Of a DNA stretch of 34,959 nt, positions 25,592 to 32,921 are shown piece by piece; the first letter of the stretch is position 1; the number at the start of each line of letters is the position of its first letter. The notes beneath the pieces were generated by a model. That model saw nothing but the letters and a program-made list of their open reading frames with translations. It was not told the DNA's origin and searched no databases. Both the position numbers and the translations under genes were made by a program. The stretch is taken from assembly GCA_944386685.1 (NCBI GenBank), contig CALXCA010000020.1, positions 1 to 34,959 of the forward strand, given 5' to 3'. The stretch is from an uncultured Clostridia bacterium (GTDB lineage: Bacteria > Bacillota > Clostridia > TANB77 > CAG-508).

Positions 25592-26311
25592 ATGCCAATA
25601 TGGAATCCGTGGCATGGATGCCACAAAAAAAGTGCAGGATGTTTAAACTGTTATATGTTCAGAAGAGATTCAGAATTTGATAAAGATAGTAACACAGTAA
25701 GTAAAACAAACTCTTTTGACATGATTTTAAAAAAGAAAAAAGATGGAACATATAAAATTCAAAATGAAAAAGATTATATATACACATGTATGACATCAGA
25801 TTTTTTTATTGAAGAAGCTGATGAATGGAGAAAAGAAATATGGCAAATGATAAAACAAAGGAAGGATTTAAAATTTTTTATAATAACAAAAAGAATAGAA
25901 AGGTTTTATGTAAGTTTGCCAGAAGACTGGAAAGATGGATATGAAAATGTAACTATATGTTCAACATGCGAAAATCAAAAAACAGCTAATGAAAGATTAC
26001 CAATTCTTTTAGAATTGCCAATAAAACATAGAGAAATAATTCATGAACCAATGTTAGAAAAAATTAATATAGAAAAATATTTACAAAGTAACAAAATAGA
26101 AAATGTAACTTGTGGTGGAGAATCTGGACCAAATGCACGAATATGCAATTATGAATGGATTTTAGATATTAGAAATCAATGTTTAAAATATAATGTACCA
26201 TTTTATTTTAAGCAAACAGGGGCAAATTTTATAAGAGAAAACAAATTATATAAAATTCCAAGAAAAGAACAAATGAAGCAAGCTCAAAAAGCAAATATTA
26301 ATATAAAATAA
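25592..26311 (+). CDS. DUF5131 (phage Gp37/Gp68-like) protein
   Basis: The 239-aa product starts MPIWNPWHGCHKKSAGCLNCYMFRRDSE, with the cysteines C10, C17 and C20 in a CX6CX2C pattern. It continues with CMTSDFFIEEADEWRKEIWQMI, FFIITKRIERF, TICSTCENQKTANERLPILLELP and CGGESGPNARICNYEWILDIRNQC. This is the DUF5131 family, found in phages and bacteria; the fold resembles radical SAM enzymes but the function is unproven. The ATG at 25592 follows AAAGAGGAA; a longer reading from 25538 would overlap the preceding gene. Confidence 0.85.
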   Translation: MPIWNPWHGCHKKSAGCLNCYMFRRDSEFDKDSNTVSKTNSFDMILKKKKDGTYKIQNEKDYIYTCMTSDFFIEEADEWRKEIWQMIKQRKDLKFFIITKRIERFYVSLPEDWKDGYENVTICSTCENQKTANERLPILLELPIKHREIIHEPMLEKINIEKYLQSNKIENVTCGGESGPNARICNYEWILDIRNQCLKYNVPFYFKQTGANFIRENKLYKIPRKEQMKQAQKANINIK

Positions 26312-26350
26312 ACAGATAATTAATACAAAATTTTCTAGCAATATGATAAT

Positions 26351-26405
26351 AAAAATTTTTATATGAGGAATTACTAAAATAATTCTAAATATAAAAATTT
26401 TTTTG
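26351..26405 (+). terminator. Terminator after the DUF5131 gene
   Basis: AAAAATTTTTATAT at 26351-26364 pairs perfectly with 26389-26402, and inside it GAATTA at 26368-26373 pairs with 26380-26385. The right arm ends in a T-run. It separates the DUF5131 unit from the sigma factor operon. Confidence 0.65.
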
Positions 26406-26411
26406 TATCAT

Positions 26412-26441
26412 TGAAACAAAATTACATACTTAAAAGGTCTA
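26412..26441 (+). promoter_or_regulatory. Candidate ECF sigma-type autoregulatory promoter
   Basis: TGAAAC at 26412-26417 and GGTCTA at 26436-26441, with 18 bp between, resemble the TGAAAC/CGTCTA promoters of SigV-like ECF factors. The -10 element lies 44 bp before the sigma gene start. ECF factors usually transcribe their own operon, so the location fits. The spacer is a little longer than usual and the first -10 base differs. Confidence 0.5.
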
Positions 26442-26484
26442 ATAGATGTAAAATATATGTACATATATAAACGTGGAGGAGCAA

Positions 26485-27021
26485 ATGGAGGAACTTGTAA
26501 AAAAAGCTAAAAAAGGAGATAATGAAGCATTTACACAGTTAATTATGAATTTACAGACAGATTTATATAAAATAGCAAAAGCAAAAATAAATGATGAAGA
26601 TGATATTAATGAAGCGGTACAAGAAACAATAATAAAAGCATATTGTTCAATAAAAAAGCTTAAAGACGAAAAATATTTTAAAACATGGATTATTAGAATT
26701 TTAATAAATGAATGTAATAACATTTACAAGAAAAAAAGACAATCAAAAACAGAAGAATATAATGAAAATACTGTAAATCAAGCAGAGCTAGATACAATAA
26801 ACACAAAAATAAATAATTTAGATTTTTATATTTTAATTAAGAATTTAAATGAAGACGAAAAAATGGCTGTAATACTTTTTTATCTTGAAGAATTTTCTAC
26901 AAAAGATATAGGAAAAATCTTAAAAGTGTCAGAAAATACAATAAGGACAAGACTTTCTAGAGCAAGAAAAAAATTAAAAAAGATGTTTGATGGAGGTAAT
27001 ATTGATGCAAAATATAGATGA
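26485..27021 (+). CDS. ECF-type RNA polymerase sigma factor
   Basis: The 178-aa product has region 2 (about 10-85: GDNEAFTQLI, INEAVQETIIKAYCSIKKL, YFKTWIIRILINECNN) and region 4 (about 115-168: FYLEEFSTKDIGKILKVSENTIRTRLSRARKKLKKM). It is of the SigV/SigM-like group paired with DUF4179 proteins. The ATG at 26485 follows GGAGG; the upstream GTG at 26473 lacks an SD. The end overlaps the next gene by 17 bp, so sigma factor and partner are coupled. Confidence 0.93.
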   Translation: MEELVKKAKKGDNEAFTQLIMNLQTDLYKIAKAKINDEDDINEAVQETIIKAYCSIKKLKDEKYFKTWIIRILINECNNIYKKKRQSKTEEYNENTVNQAELDTINTKINNLDFYILIKNLNEDEKMAVILFYLEEFSTKDIGKILKVSENTIRTRLSRARKKLKKMFDGGNIDAKYR

Positions 27022-28570
27022 TATTATTAAATATAAAATAAAACAAGAAATAGACTTACCTAATAATTATAAAGAAACAGTAAAAAATACAGTACAAAAA
27101 TGTACAGAAAATCAAAAAGATTATACTAAAAAAATAAGAAAATATAAAATACTAAACTTTTTAAGAAAAATAGTAATTAGTGCTTTAGTAGGAGCAAGTA
27201 CAATAACAGTTTATTCAGCAACTACAAATAATTTACCATTTATAAATATGGGACTTATGAAAGTTGGAGAAAATTTCGAAGAAAATTCAATAGAAGTAAA
27301 TAAATCAATAGAAAATGAATATGTAAAAATAACATTAGAATCTTTAGCAGGAGATAATGCATATATTATTCTTGAATATAGAATTAATTTAAAAGAAAAA
27401 GCTATCTCAGAATTTGGAAATGTAAAATATAGTGATGCAATGGGATACAGTTTATGGATTTCTGATAATATATTAGTAAATTCTAATGAAATTACAAATA
27501 AAATTCAAGAAATTTCTAAAATATCAGATACAGAATTTGTATATGTTGAAGTTTTAAATATAATGGATATAGCAGAGGAAAATTTAAAATTAGAAATTAA
27601 TATGAATAATCTTATTATAAATAGTGATATGACTAATAAAATAACATTAAATAAATCATTACAATTTGATGCAAAGATTAATACTAAAGATAAAACAGAA
27701 TTTATACCACAAGAAAGAATATTAGATGAAAAAAACAAAATAGTAATTAATAATGTTGGAAACACACAATTCGCAACATATATAACTTTACAAAAAATCA
27801 CAGAAAATATGACTTATAAAGAATTTAAAGAACTAAATCCATGGAAATATAATAGCTTTATTGTAACTGATGAAAATGGAGAAGAAATATCATTTTCAAT
27901 CCATTATGCAGATTTTTCAGGAAAATATTATTATGTAAAAAATGAAAATGGAGAATTTGAATTAACAGATTTAAAAGATATTGAAGATAATGCCGAAATT
28001 CGTTATATAGAAAATTTTGTCATTTTGTTAGGTACTCAAGAAAAATTAGATAATATAAAGATTATTCCAATTGAAACAACTATGTTTAATGATAAAAATA
28101 ATGAAGAAGCTGATGAATATAAAAAAGTAAAGTGGTATCCATTAGTTGAGGGACAAAATAAATATTCAGCAACAAGCAGTTTGGGTGGAACTTTAGAAAT
28201 AGATAATATAAAAATAGATGAAAATTATATAACATTTTATTATAATAAAAAAGGATTAATAGGAAATGAGTCATTGATAATTCTTAGAAAAAATAATGGG
28301 ACAATGAATTATATTTACCCATTAAGAGAAGAAATAAATGGAATTAATAGTACAGAGAACAAAGTTGTATTTTCAAGAAATCTTTTTGGTATAGCAGGTT
28401 TAAATGTTTATAGTTTGGAAGATTTAGATAAAAATTTAGAAAATGTAGAATTTGCTTTGCTATATGGTAGTAAAAGCAAAATAATTGCGGAAGAATTTAA
28501 AATTCAAATTCCAAAACAAGATAATCAAACAGCAGAAATTGATAATATAAAAATAATGGATTTAAATTAA
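27005..28570 (+). CDS. DUF4179-type membrane anti-sigma partner
   Basis: The 521-aa product has a cytosolic N-terminus (1-53), a single membrane segment (about 54-72, LRKIVISALVGASTITVYS) and a large outer part. The pattern fits the DUF4179 proteins found beside ECF factors. I infer that the N-terminus holds the sigma factor and the outer part senses an envelope signal; the signal is unknown. The ATG at 27005 has GGAGG 8 bp before it. Upstream TTG and ATG codons in frame are worse placed. Confidence 0.85.
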   Translation: MQNIDDIIKYKIKQEIDLPNNYKETVKNTVQKCTENQKDYTKKIRKYKILNFLRKIVISALVGASTITVYSATTNNLPFINMGLMKVGENFEENSIEVNKSIENEYVKITLESLAGDNAYIILEYRINLKEKAISEFGNVKYSDAMGYSLWISDNILVNSNEITNKIQEISKISDTEFVYVEVLNIMDIAEENLKLEINMNNLIINSDMTNKITLNKSLQFDAKINTKDKTEFIPQERILDEKNKIVINNVGNTQFATYITLQKITENMTYKEFKELNPWKYNSFIVTDENGEEISFSIHYADFSGKYYYVKNENGEFELTDLKDIEDNAEIRYIENFVILLGTQEKLDNIKIIPIETTMFNDKNNEEADEYKKVKWYPLVEGQNKYSATSSLGGTLEIDNIKIDENYITFYYNKKGLIGNESLIILRKNNGTMNYIYPLREEINGINSTENKVVFSRNLFGIAGLNVYSLEDLDKNLENVEFALLYGSKSKIIAEEFKIQIPKQDNQTAEIDNIKIMDLN

Positions 28571-28592
28571 AAAAATGTGCATCTGTTTGAGC

Positions 28593-28746
28593 GTAACTCT
28601 TTTCCTATACAAGAACAATAGCGGACTTTTTAAATGTTTTATATGTTTATAACATTTTAAAGTCCGCGTCATTGTTCTTGCGCCAAATTTTACGAAGTAA
28701 AAATAGATGTAAATGTAGTATTTGCATCAACACAATCTAGAGTTAC
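28593..28746. repeat. Multi-branched inverted-repeat element
   Basis: An outer 8-bp stem (28593-28600 with 28739-28746) encloses three hairpins. The first has a 10-bp stem (28610-28619 with 28671-28680) followed by a 17-bp stem with one bulge (28621-28638 with 28651-28667). The second is 28687-28703. The third is 28706-28714 with 28720-28728. There is no T-tract and no open frame. It fills most of the gap between the DUF4179 gene and the flavoprotein gene. It may be a structured RNA or a mobile palindrome; I do not recognise it. Confidence 0.65.
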
Positions 28747-28802
28747 ATACTAGTTGAACGGTTAGTCTAAATTCTATAAAACTATTGCTAAAAAAATAAA
28801 AC

Positions 28803-28811
28803 TGATATAAT
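28803..28811 (+). promoter_or_regulatory. Extended -10 promoter of the flavoprotein gene
   Basis: TGATATAAT at 28803-28811 is an extended -10 element. A TTGCTA at 28785-28790 is a possible -35 with a short 15-bp spacer. The leader of about 115 nt carries a hairpin at 28825-28840 and the GGAGG-masking hairpin listed separately. Confidence 0.6.
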
Positions 28812-28864
28812 ATATGTAAATAGAAGAAAAAACATCTTCTGAAATGTAAAAATAAGGAAAATTA

Positions 28865-28913
28865 GGAGGGCAAGTTTGAAAAATAATTTTTTTCAAATAA
28901 GATTTATGCCTCC
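28865..28913 (+). promoter_or_regulatory. Leader hairpin that pairs a GGAGG sequence
   Basis: GGAGGGCA at 28865-28872 pairs with TGCCTCC at 28907-28913 with one bulged G, and TTTGAAAAA at 28875-28883 pairs with 28889-28897. The hairpin hides an SD-like sequence and ends just before the real SD (AGGAAGG). A weaker hairpin with a similar GGGG...AGTTTGAAA...TTTTATGTCCC layout precedes the zinc-ribbon gene at 18443-18488. Confidence 0.5.
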
Positions 28914-28933
28914 AGGAAGGAATGAGATTAAAT

Positions 28934-29992
28934 ATGAAAGGCATAAAAATAGGAAACAAACAATCTAAATATCCTATTATCCAAGGAGGAATGGGAGTAG
29001 GAGTATCATTACATAAACTAGCCGGAACAGTAAGTAAAGAAGGAGGAATTGGAATTATATCTTGTGCAGACATAGGATATCAAGAAGAAGACTTCAATAA
29101 AAATCCATTAGAAGCAAATTTAAGAGCAATAAAAAAAGAAATAAAAATGGCAAGAGAAATAGCAGGAGAAGACAAAATATTAGGAGTAAATATAATGGTA
29201 GCCATGAAAGAATATGCAACATATGTTAAAGCATGTGTAAAAGAAAAAATAGACTTAATAATTTCAGGAGCAGGAATACCAAAAGACTTACCAGAATATG
29301 TTAAAGGAACAATCACAAAAATAGCACCAATAGTTTCATCACTAAGATGTTGTAAGTTAATAGTAAAACATTGGATGACAAAATACGACTATGTTCCAGA
29401 CATGATTGTTATAGAAGGACCAGAAGCAGGAGGACATTTAGGATTTAAAAAAGAAGAATTAGATGAAGAAAACAAACCAAAACTAGAAAACATAACATCT
29501 GAAATAGTAGAATATATAAAAGAAGTAGAAAAAGAAACAGGAAAAGAAATACCTGTAATAAGTGCAGGAGGAATTTGGGATAGCAAAGACATCAAAAAAT
29601 ACTTAAATTTAGGAGCATCAGGAGTACAAATGGCAACAAGATTTGTAGCAACAAATGAATGTGATGCATCAGAAGAATTCAAAAAAGCATATATAAACGC
29701 AAAAGAAGAAGACATAAAAATAATAAAAAGCCCAGTTGGTATGCCAGGAAGAGCAATTTACAATGAATTTATACAAAAAACAGAAAACGAAAAATGCCAT
29801 ATAGATAAATGTTACAACTGTATCAAAACATGTAATGTAGCAACAACACCATATTGCATAACAAAAGCATTAATAAATGCAGTAAAAGGCAATTTAAAAG
29901 AAGGACTTGTATTCTGCGGAAGCAATGTAAAAAAAGTAAAAGAAATAGTATCAGTACATGATTTAATGAATGAATTAGTTTGTGAACTCTAA
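28934..29992 (+). CDS. Nitronate monooxygenase / FabK-like flavoprotein
   Basis: The 352-aa product is an FMN-dependent TIM-barrel enzyme of the nitronate monooxygenase/enoyl-ACP reductase II superfamily. It starts PIIQGGMGVGVSLHKLAG and has VNIMVAMKEYATYV, IISGAGIPKDLP, VIEGPEAGGHLG (with the catalytic-type histidine), ISAGGIWDSKDIKKYLNLGASGVQMATRFVATNEC and KSPVGMPGRAI. A C-terminal extension with several cysteines (CHIDKCYNCIKTC) is common in clostridial members. Which reaction it performs is open. Of the two starts, 28934 is better spaced than 28922 from the AGGAAGG SD. Confidence 0.9.
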   Translation: MKGIKIGNKQSKYPIIQGGMGVGVSLHKLAGTVSKEGGIGIISCADIGYQEEDFNKNPLEANLRAIKKEIKMAREIAGEDKILGVNIMVAMKEYATYVKACVKEKIDLIISGAGIPKDLPEYVKGTITKIAPIVSSLRCCKLIVKHWMTKYDYVPDMIVIEGPEAGGHLGFKKEELDEENKPKLENITSEIVEYIKEVEKETGKEIPVISAGGIWDSKDIKKYLNLGASGVQMATRFVATNECDASEEFKKAYINAKEEDIKIIKSPVGMPGRAIYNEFIQKTENEKCHIDKCYNCIKTCNVATTPYCITKALINAVKGNLKEGLVFCGSNVKKVKEIVSVHDLMNELVCEL

Positions 29993-30000
29993 AAATAATA

Positions 30001-30029
30001 TTGACAAAAACAAAAAAAGCATGTAAAAT
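30001..30029 (+). promoter_or_regulatory. Promoter of the GNAT leader
   Basis: TTGACA at 30001-30006, a 17-bp spacer and TAAAAT at 30024-30029, starting 9 bp after the preceding stop codon. The transcript would begin near 30036 with a leader of about 190 nt. Confidence 0.8.
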
Positions 30030-30041
30030 AAATACATATTT

Positions 30042-30202
30042 TAGGAGTATATCTAGAAATTAACAAATTTCGAGCGATATAGAACAATTGAAAAGCAATT
30101 GTTTACACAGACGTAAGATTTTAAAGTCTTGCTGAGGAGTCTTAAAAGATTTCTTAGTAAGGCTTTTTTTAGTATAATTATATACCAAAAAAGCTTTACT
30201 AA
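30042..30202 (+). promoter_or_regulatory. Attenuator-type leader with alternative hairpins
   Basis: The leader forms stem 30048-30053 with 30076-30081 enclosing 30056-30061 with 30066-30071, then 30083-30090 with 30096-30103. A third hairpin, 30115-30120 with 30125-30130, shares bases with a strong terminator (30125-30139 with 30150-30164, then T7). The right arm of that terminator can instead pair with 30187-30202 (16 positions, one non-Watson-Crick). These exclusive folds are the hallmark of transcription attenuation. I do not recognise a known riboswitch, and no convincing leader peptide is present. Confidence 0.65.
30125..30170 (+). terminator. Terminator of the GNAT leader attenuator
   Basis: Fifteen continuous pairs, several of them G-U, join 30125-30139 and 30150-30164, followed by T residues to 30170. 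It lies 56 bp before the GNAT start. Confidence 0.8.
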
Positions 30203-30225
30203 ATATTAAATAGGAGGGATTTTGT

Positions 30226-30795
30226 ATGAAATACTTTAAAAAACTAATAGGAGAAAGAATTTATTTATCTCCAAGAAACAGTGAAAGTGAAGAAGTAGAA
30301 AAATTCACAGAATGGCTTAATGACTTTGAAACAACAGACTACATTGGTAGAAGTGCTTGTATAACAACACTTGAAGCAGAAAGGGAATATTTTGAAAAAG
30401 AAAATAACAAAAACTATAATTTTTTCATTGTAACTCTAGATAAAGATAAACTAATAGGCACAATTGGATTAGAAAGGTATAATCCTATTAACAGAACAGC
30501 AACTTTAGGAATATTTATAGGAGACAAAGAATATAGAAGCAAAGGATATGGTACAGAAGCAATAAAACTTATATTAGATTTTGGATTTAATTATTTAAAT
30601 ATAAACAACATAAAACTAGAATTAATGGGATTTAATGAAAGAGCATTAAAATGCTACCAAAAATGCGGATTTAAGGAATATGGAAGAAGAAGACAATCTA
30701 AATTTATTAATGGAAAATACTATGATACAATTGAAATGGATATACTTGCAGAAGAATTTAAAGAAAGTTTTATAAAAAATAAAAATATACAATAG
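30226..30795 (+). CDS. GNAT N-acetyltransferase, RimJ/RimL-like
   Basis: The 189-aa product is a GNAT enzyme of the RimJ/RimL (Acetyltransf_3) type: GERIYLSPRNSESEEVEKFTEWLND at the start, the acetyl-CoA loop YRSKGYGTEAIKLILDFGFN near 105-125, and FNERALKCYQKCGFKEYGRRR. Such enzymes acetylate ribosomal N-termini, amines, amino acids or antibiotics, so the substrate is open. A TAGGAGGG SD is present. The attenuator-type leader suggests inducible expression, as for some resistance genes. Confidence 0.88.
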   Translation: MKYFKKLIGERIYLSPRNSESEEVEKFTEWLNDFETTDYIGRSACITTLEAEREYFEKENNKNYNFFIVTLDKDKLIGTIGLERYNPINRTATLGIFIGDKEYRSKGYGTEAIKLILDFGFNYLNINNIKLELMGFNERALKCYQKCGFKEYGRRRQSKFINGKYYDTIEMDILAEEFKESFIKNKNIQ

Positions 30796-30910
30796 CAAAT
30801 ATAAATTACTATGAAAGATTTATACAATCAAATAGCAAATAAAATATAGACTAATAAAATAATTTGTGATAATATTTCATAAGAAAAACAAAGGCAGGTA
30901 TTAAAAAAAT

Positions 30911-31978
30911 ATGAAAAATTATTTAAACACACTAAATGAAGAAATCAAACAATATTTGAAAATATTATCACCAGAATTTCCAGAATGGTTATTAGAATAT
31001 ATTAATACTCCAGAAATGCTTAGACTTGATGAAATAGGAATGTCATGTGGTACATTTTACACAAAAGTATATAATGACAAATACTTTTATTCAACATTAA
31101 CTCATAGTATTGCAGTTGCACTAATAATATGGAACTTTACACATGATAAAAAACAAACAATATCAGGGTTATTCCATGATATTGCAACTCCAACATTTAA
31201 GCATTGTATAGATTTTATGAATGGAGATTCAGAACATCAAGAATCTACTGAAGAAAGAACTGAACAAATAATAAAAAATTCAACTGAAATTATGAAGTTA
31301 TTAAATAGAGAGGGCATAAAAATTGAAGAAATTTCAGATTATCACATATATCCAATTGCAGATAATGACACTCCTAAATTAAGCAGTGATAGACTTGAAT
31401 ATACATTATCAGGAGGATTATATCAAGTAAGAGTATTTGAAATAGAAGATATAAAAAAATATTATTCAAATCTAACAGTTTTAAAAAATGAAGAAAACAT
31501 TCCAGAACTAGGCTTTAAAGATTCAAAAATATGTGAAGAATTCATACACAAAATTTCAAAATTATGGCCTCGTTGGGTTGAAGATGAAGATAGATTATGT
31601 ATGCAATTTATTGCAGATATAATGAAATCAATGAGTATAAAGGGATATATTACAATAGATGATTTATATAATCTATCAGAAAAAGAAGTAATAAATATTA
31701 TTAAAAATTGTGATGATAGCTATATAAGAAAAGCATTTGAAAATTTTCAATCAGCTACGAGAAAATCTGTATATAAAAGTGATTTGCCTAATAATAAAAT
31801 TTATTGTACAAGTGTAAAAGGCAAAAAAAGATATATTAATCCTTTAGCAAAATTCAATGACAAAGTTCTTAGAATAGATGAAATTTCTTCTCAAGCAAAT
31901 ATGGATCTTAATAACTTTTTAAACATGAAATTACATAAGTATATTGGGTTTGATTTTGACTTTAAGCCATATAACTAA
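30911..31978 (+). CDS. HD-domain phosphohydrolase
   Basis: The 355-aa product has an HD domain: H65 (YSTLTHSIAVALI), the H89-D90 pair (GLFHDIATPTFKH) and a likely last metal ligand D160 (LSSDRLEY). The C-terminal half is helical and specific to this subgroup. HD proteins hydrolyse phosphate esters, often nucleotides; the substrate here cannot be read from sequence. The gene stands alone between two acetyltransferases, with a weak SD (GGCAGG) and AT-rich flanks. Confidence 0.85.
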   Translation: MKNYLNTLNEEIKQYLKILSPEFPEWLLEYINTPEMLRLDEIGMSCGTFYTKVYNDKYFYSTLTHSIAVALIIWNFTHDKKQTISGLFHDIATPTFKHCIDFMNGDSEHQESTEERTEQIIKNSTEIMKLLNREGIKIEEISDYHIYPIADNDTPKLSSDRLEYTLSGGLYQVRVFEIEDIKKYYSNLTVLKNEENIPELGFKDSKICEEFIHKISKLWPRWVEDEDRLCMQFIADIMKSMSIKGYITIDDLYNLSEKEVINIIKNCDDSYIRKAFENFQSATRKSVYKSDLPNNKIYCTSVKGKKRYINPLAKFNDKVLRIDEISSQANMDLNNFLNMKLHKYIGFDFDFKPYN

Positions 31979-32054
31979 TTTGAAATGAAATTATTTGAAT
32001 AAAGAAATAATATAAATATTATAAGCAATAATAAACATAATAGGAGTAAATATT

Positions 32055-32612
32055 ATGGAAATAGAGATAAGAGAAGTAAAGAAAGAAGATGAAGAACAAG
32101 TAAAAATAATGTATGACGAATACATGAATAGTAAGCCAATACCAAGAATAGATAGATTTGAAGGAATAAGAGATTTTGAAAAATTGAATAAGATGAGTTT
32201 TAACGAATGGATAGAAGATTTAGAAAAAAACAAAGATGAAAAACAACTACCAAAAGAATATTCAACACATACACTATATTTAGCCATAAATGAAAATAAA
32301 AAAATAGTTGGAGCCATAGGATTAAGATGGAAAGAAGTTCCAAAATTGATGGAATATGGAGGACTTATTGGCTATAGTATACGACCAAGCGAACGAGGTA
32401 AAGGTTATGCAACTAAAATGTTGCAATTAGCTCTAAAAGAGTTTGAAAAAATAAATAAAGAAAAAGTTTTAATTACATGTAAAGATTTTAATATTCCCTC
32501 AAAAAGAGTTATAGAAAAAAATGGTGGGATATATGAAAATAGTTATTATAATGAGGAAGATAAATATACATATTTAAGATATTGGATAAATTTGAAAGTT
32601 AGAGTAATTTAG
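32055..32612 (+). CDS. GNAT N-acetyltransferase
   Basis: The 185-aa product has the GNAT pattern EIEIREVKKEDEEQVKIMYDEY, the strand LYLAINENKKIVGAIGLRW, the acetyl-CoA loop RPSERGKGYATKMLQLALKEF near 115-135 and CKDFNIPSKRVIEKNGG. It is not close to the GNAT gene at 30226. The substrate is unknown. TAGGAG is the SD, and its terminator begins inside the last codons. Confidence 0.88.
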   Translation: MEIEIREVKKEDEEQVKIMYDEYMNSKPIPRIDRFEGIRDFEKLNKMSFNEWIEDLEKNKDEKQLPKEYSTHTLYLAINENKKIVGAIGLRWKEVPKLMEYGGLIGYSIRPSERGKGYATKMLQLALKEFEKINKEKVLITCKDFNIPSKRVIEKNGGIYENSYYNEEDKYTYLRYWINLKVRVI

Positions 32613-32635
32613 ATTATTCTAACTTTATTTTTTTT
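32595..32635 (+). terminator. Terminator overlapping the end of the GNAT gene
   Basis: AAAGTTAGAGTAAT at 32595-32608 pairs with 32613-32626 (one G-U) around a loop that contains the stop codon, followed by A and eight T residues. The terminator overlaps the last codons of the gene. Confidence 0.85.
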
Positions 32636-32921
32636 ATATTTTATAAAAAATGTGACAAAGAAGTATTATTAATTGTAAAAATAATAATACTTAAAAATCT
32701 TCATTGTGTAATCTAAAAGACTTATAAACAATCACAAATTAATCTATGAAAACAGTAATGAGGAATAAAAATTTTTCGCAATAAAAAAGTTAATTTGCTA
32801 AAATAATAGTTTTATGATATAATTAAATTTAATAGCTTAAAGCTATAAATAGAAAAAGAGGAGGTTTTTTTATTAGTAATTGTCCGAGAGAAACAACAAA
32901 ATAAAAGAAAAGGAGTATATC
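32613..32921 (+). promoter_or_regulatory. Intergenic region and promoter of the SPFH pair
   Basis: The 309-bp gap contains the terminator tail and, at 32795-32823, a strong promoter: TTGCTA, a 17-bp spacer, and the extended -10 TGATATAAT. A small hairpin (TAGCT/AGCTA, about 32833-32845) and an SD-like GAGGAGG at 32858-32864 follow. No ATG stands behind that SD; only a TTG at 32880, 15 bp away, would extend the next gene by 14 codons. The real start is more likely 32922. Confidence 0.7.

Noticed and set aside
28610..28680. Terminator of the sigma/DUF4179 operon
   Set aside because: The stem is long but no T-run follows; the sequence continues with GCGCCAAATT. It is better seen as part of the larger branched element.
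28934..29992. Naming the flavoprotein fabK
   Set aside because: The superfamily includes enoyl-ACP reductases and nitronate monooxygenases. The cysteine-rich end and the lack of fab neighbours do not support fatty-acid synthesis.
30088..30135. Leader peptide of 15 codons in the GNAT attenuator
   Set aside because: A TTG start with no SD. The codon content shows no repeated regulatory amino acid.
32880..32921. Earlier TTG start of the HflK-like gene
   Set aside because: The SD-like GAGGAGG is 15 bp away and the added residues are charged and not family-like, while the ATG at 32922 has AAAGGAG at normal spacing.
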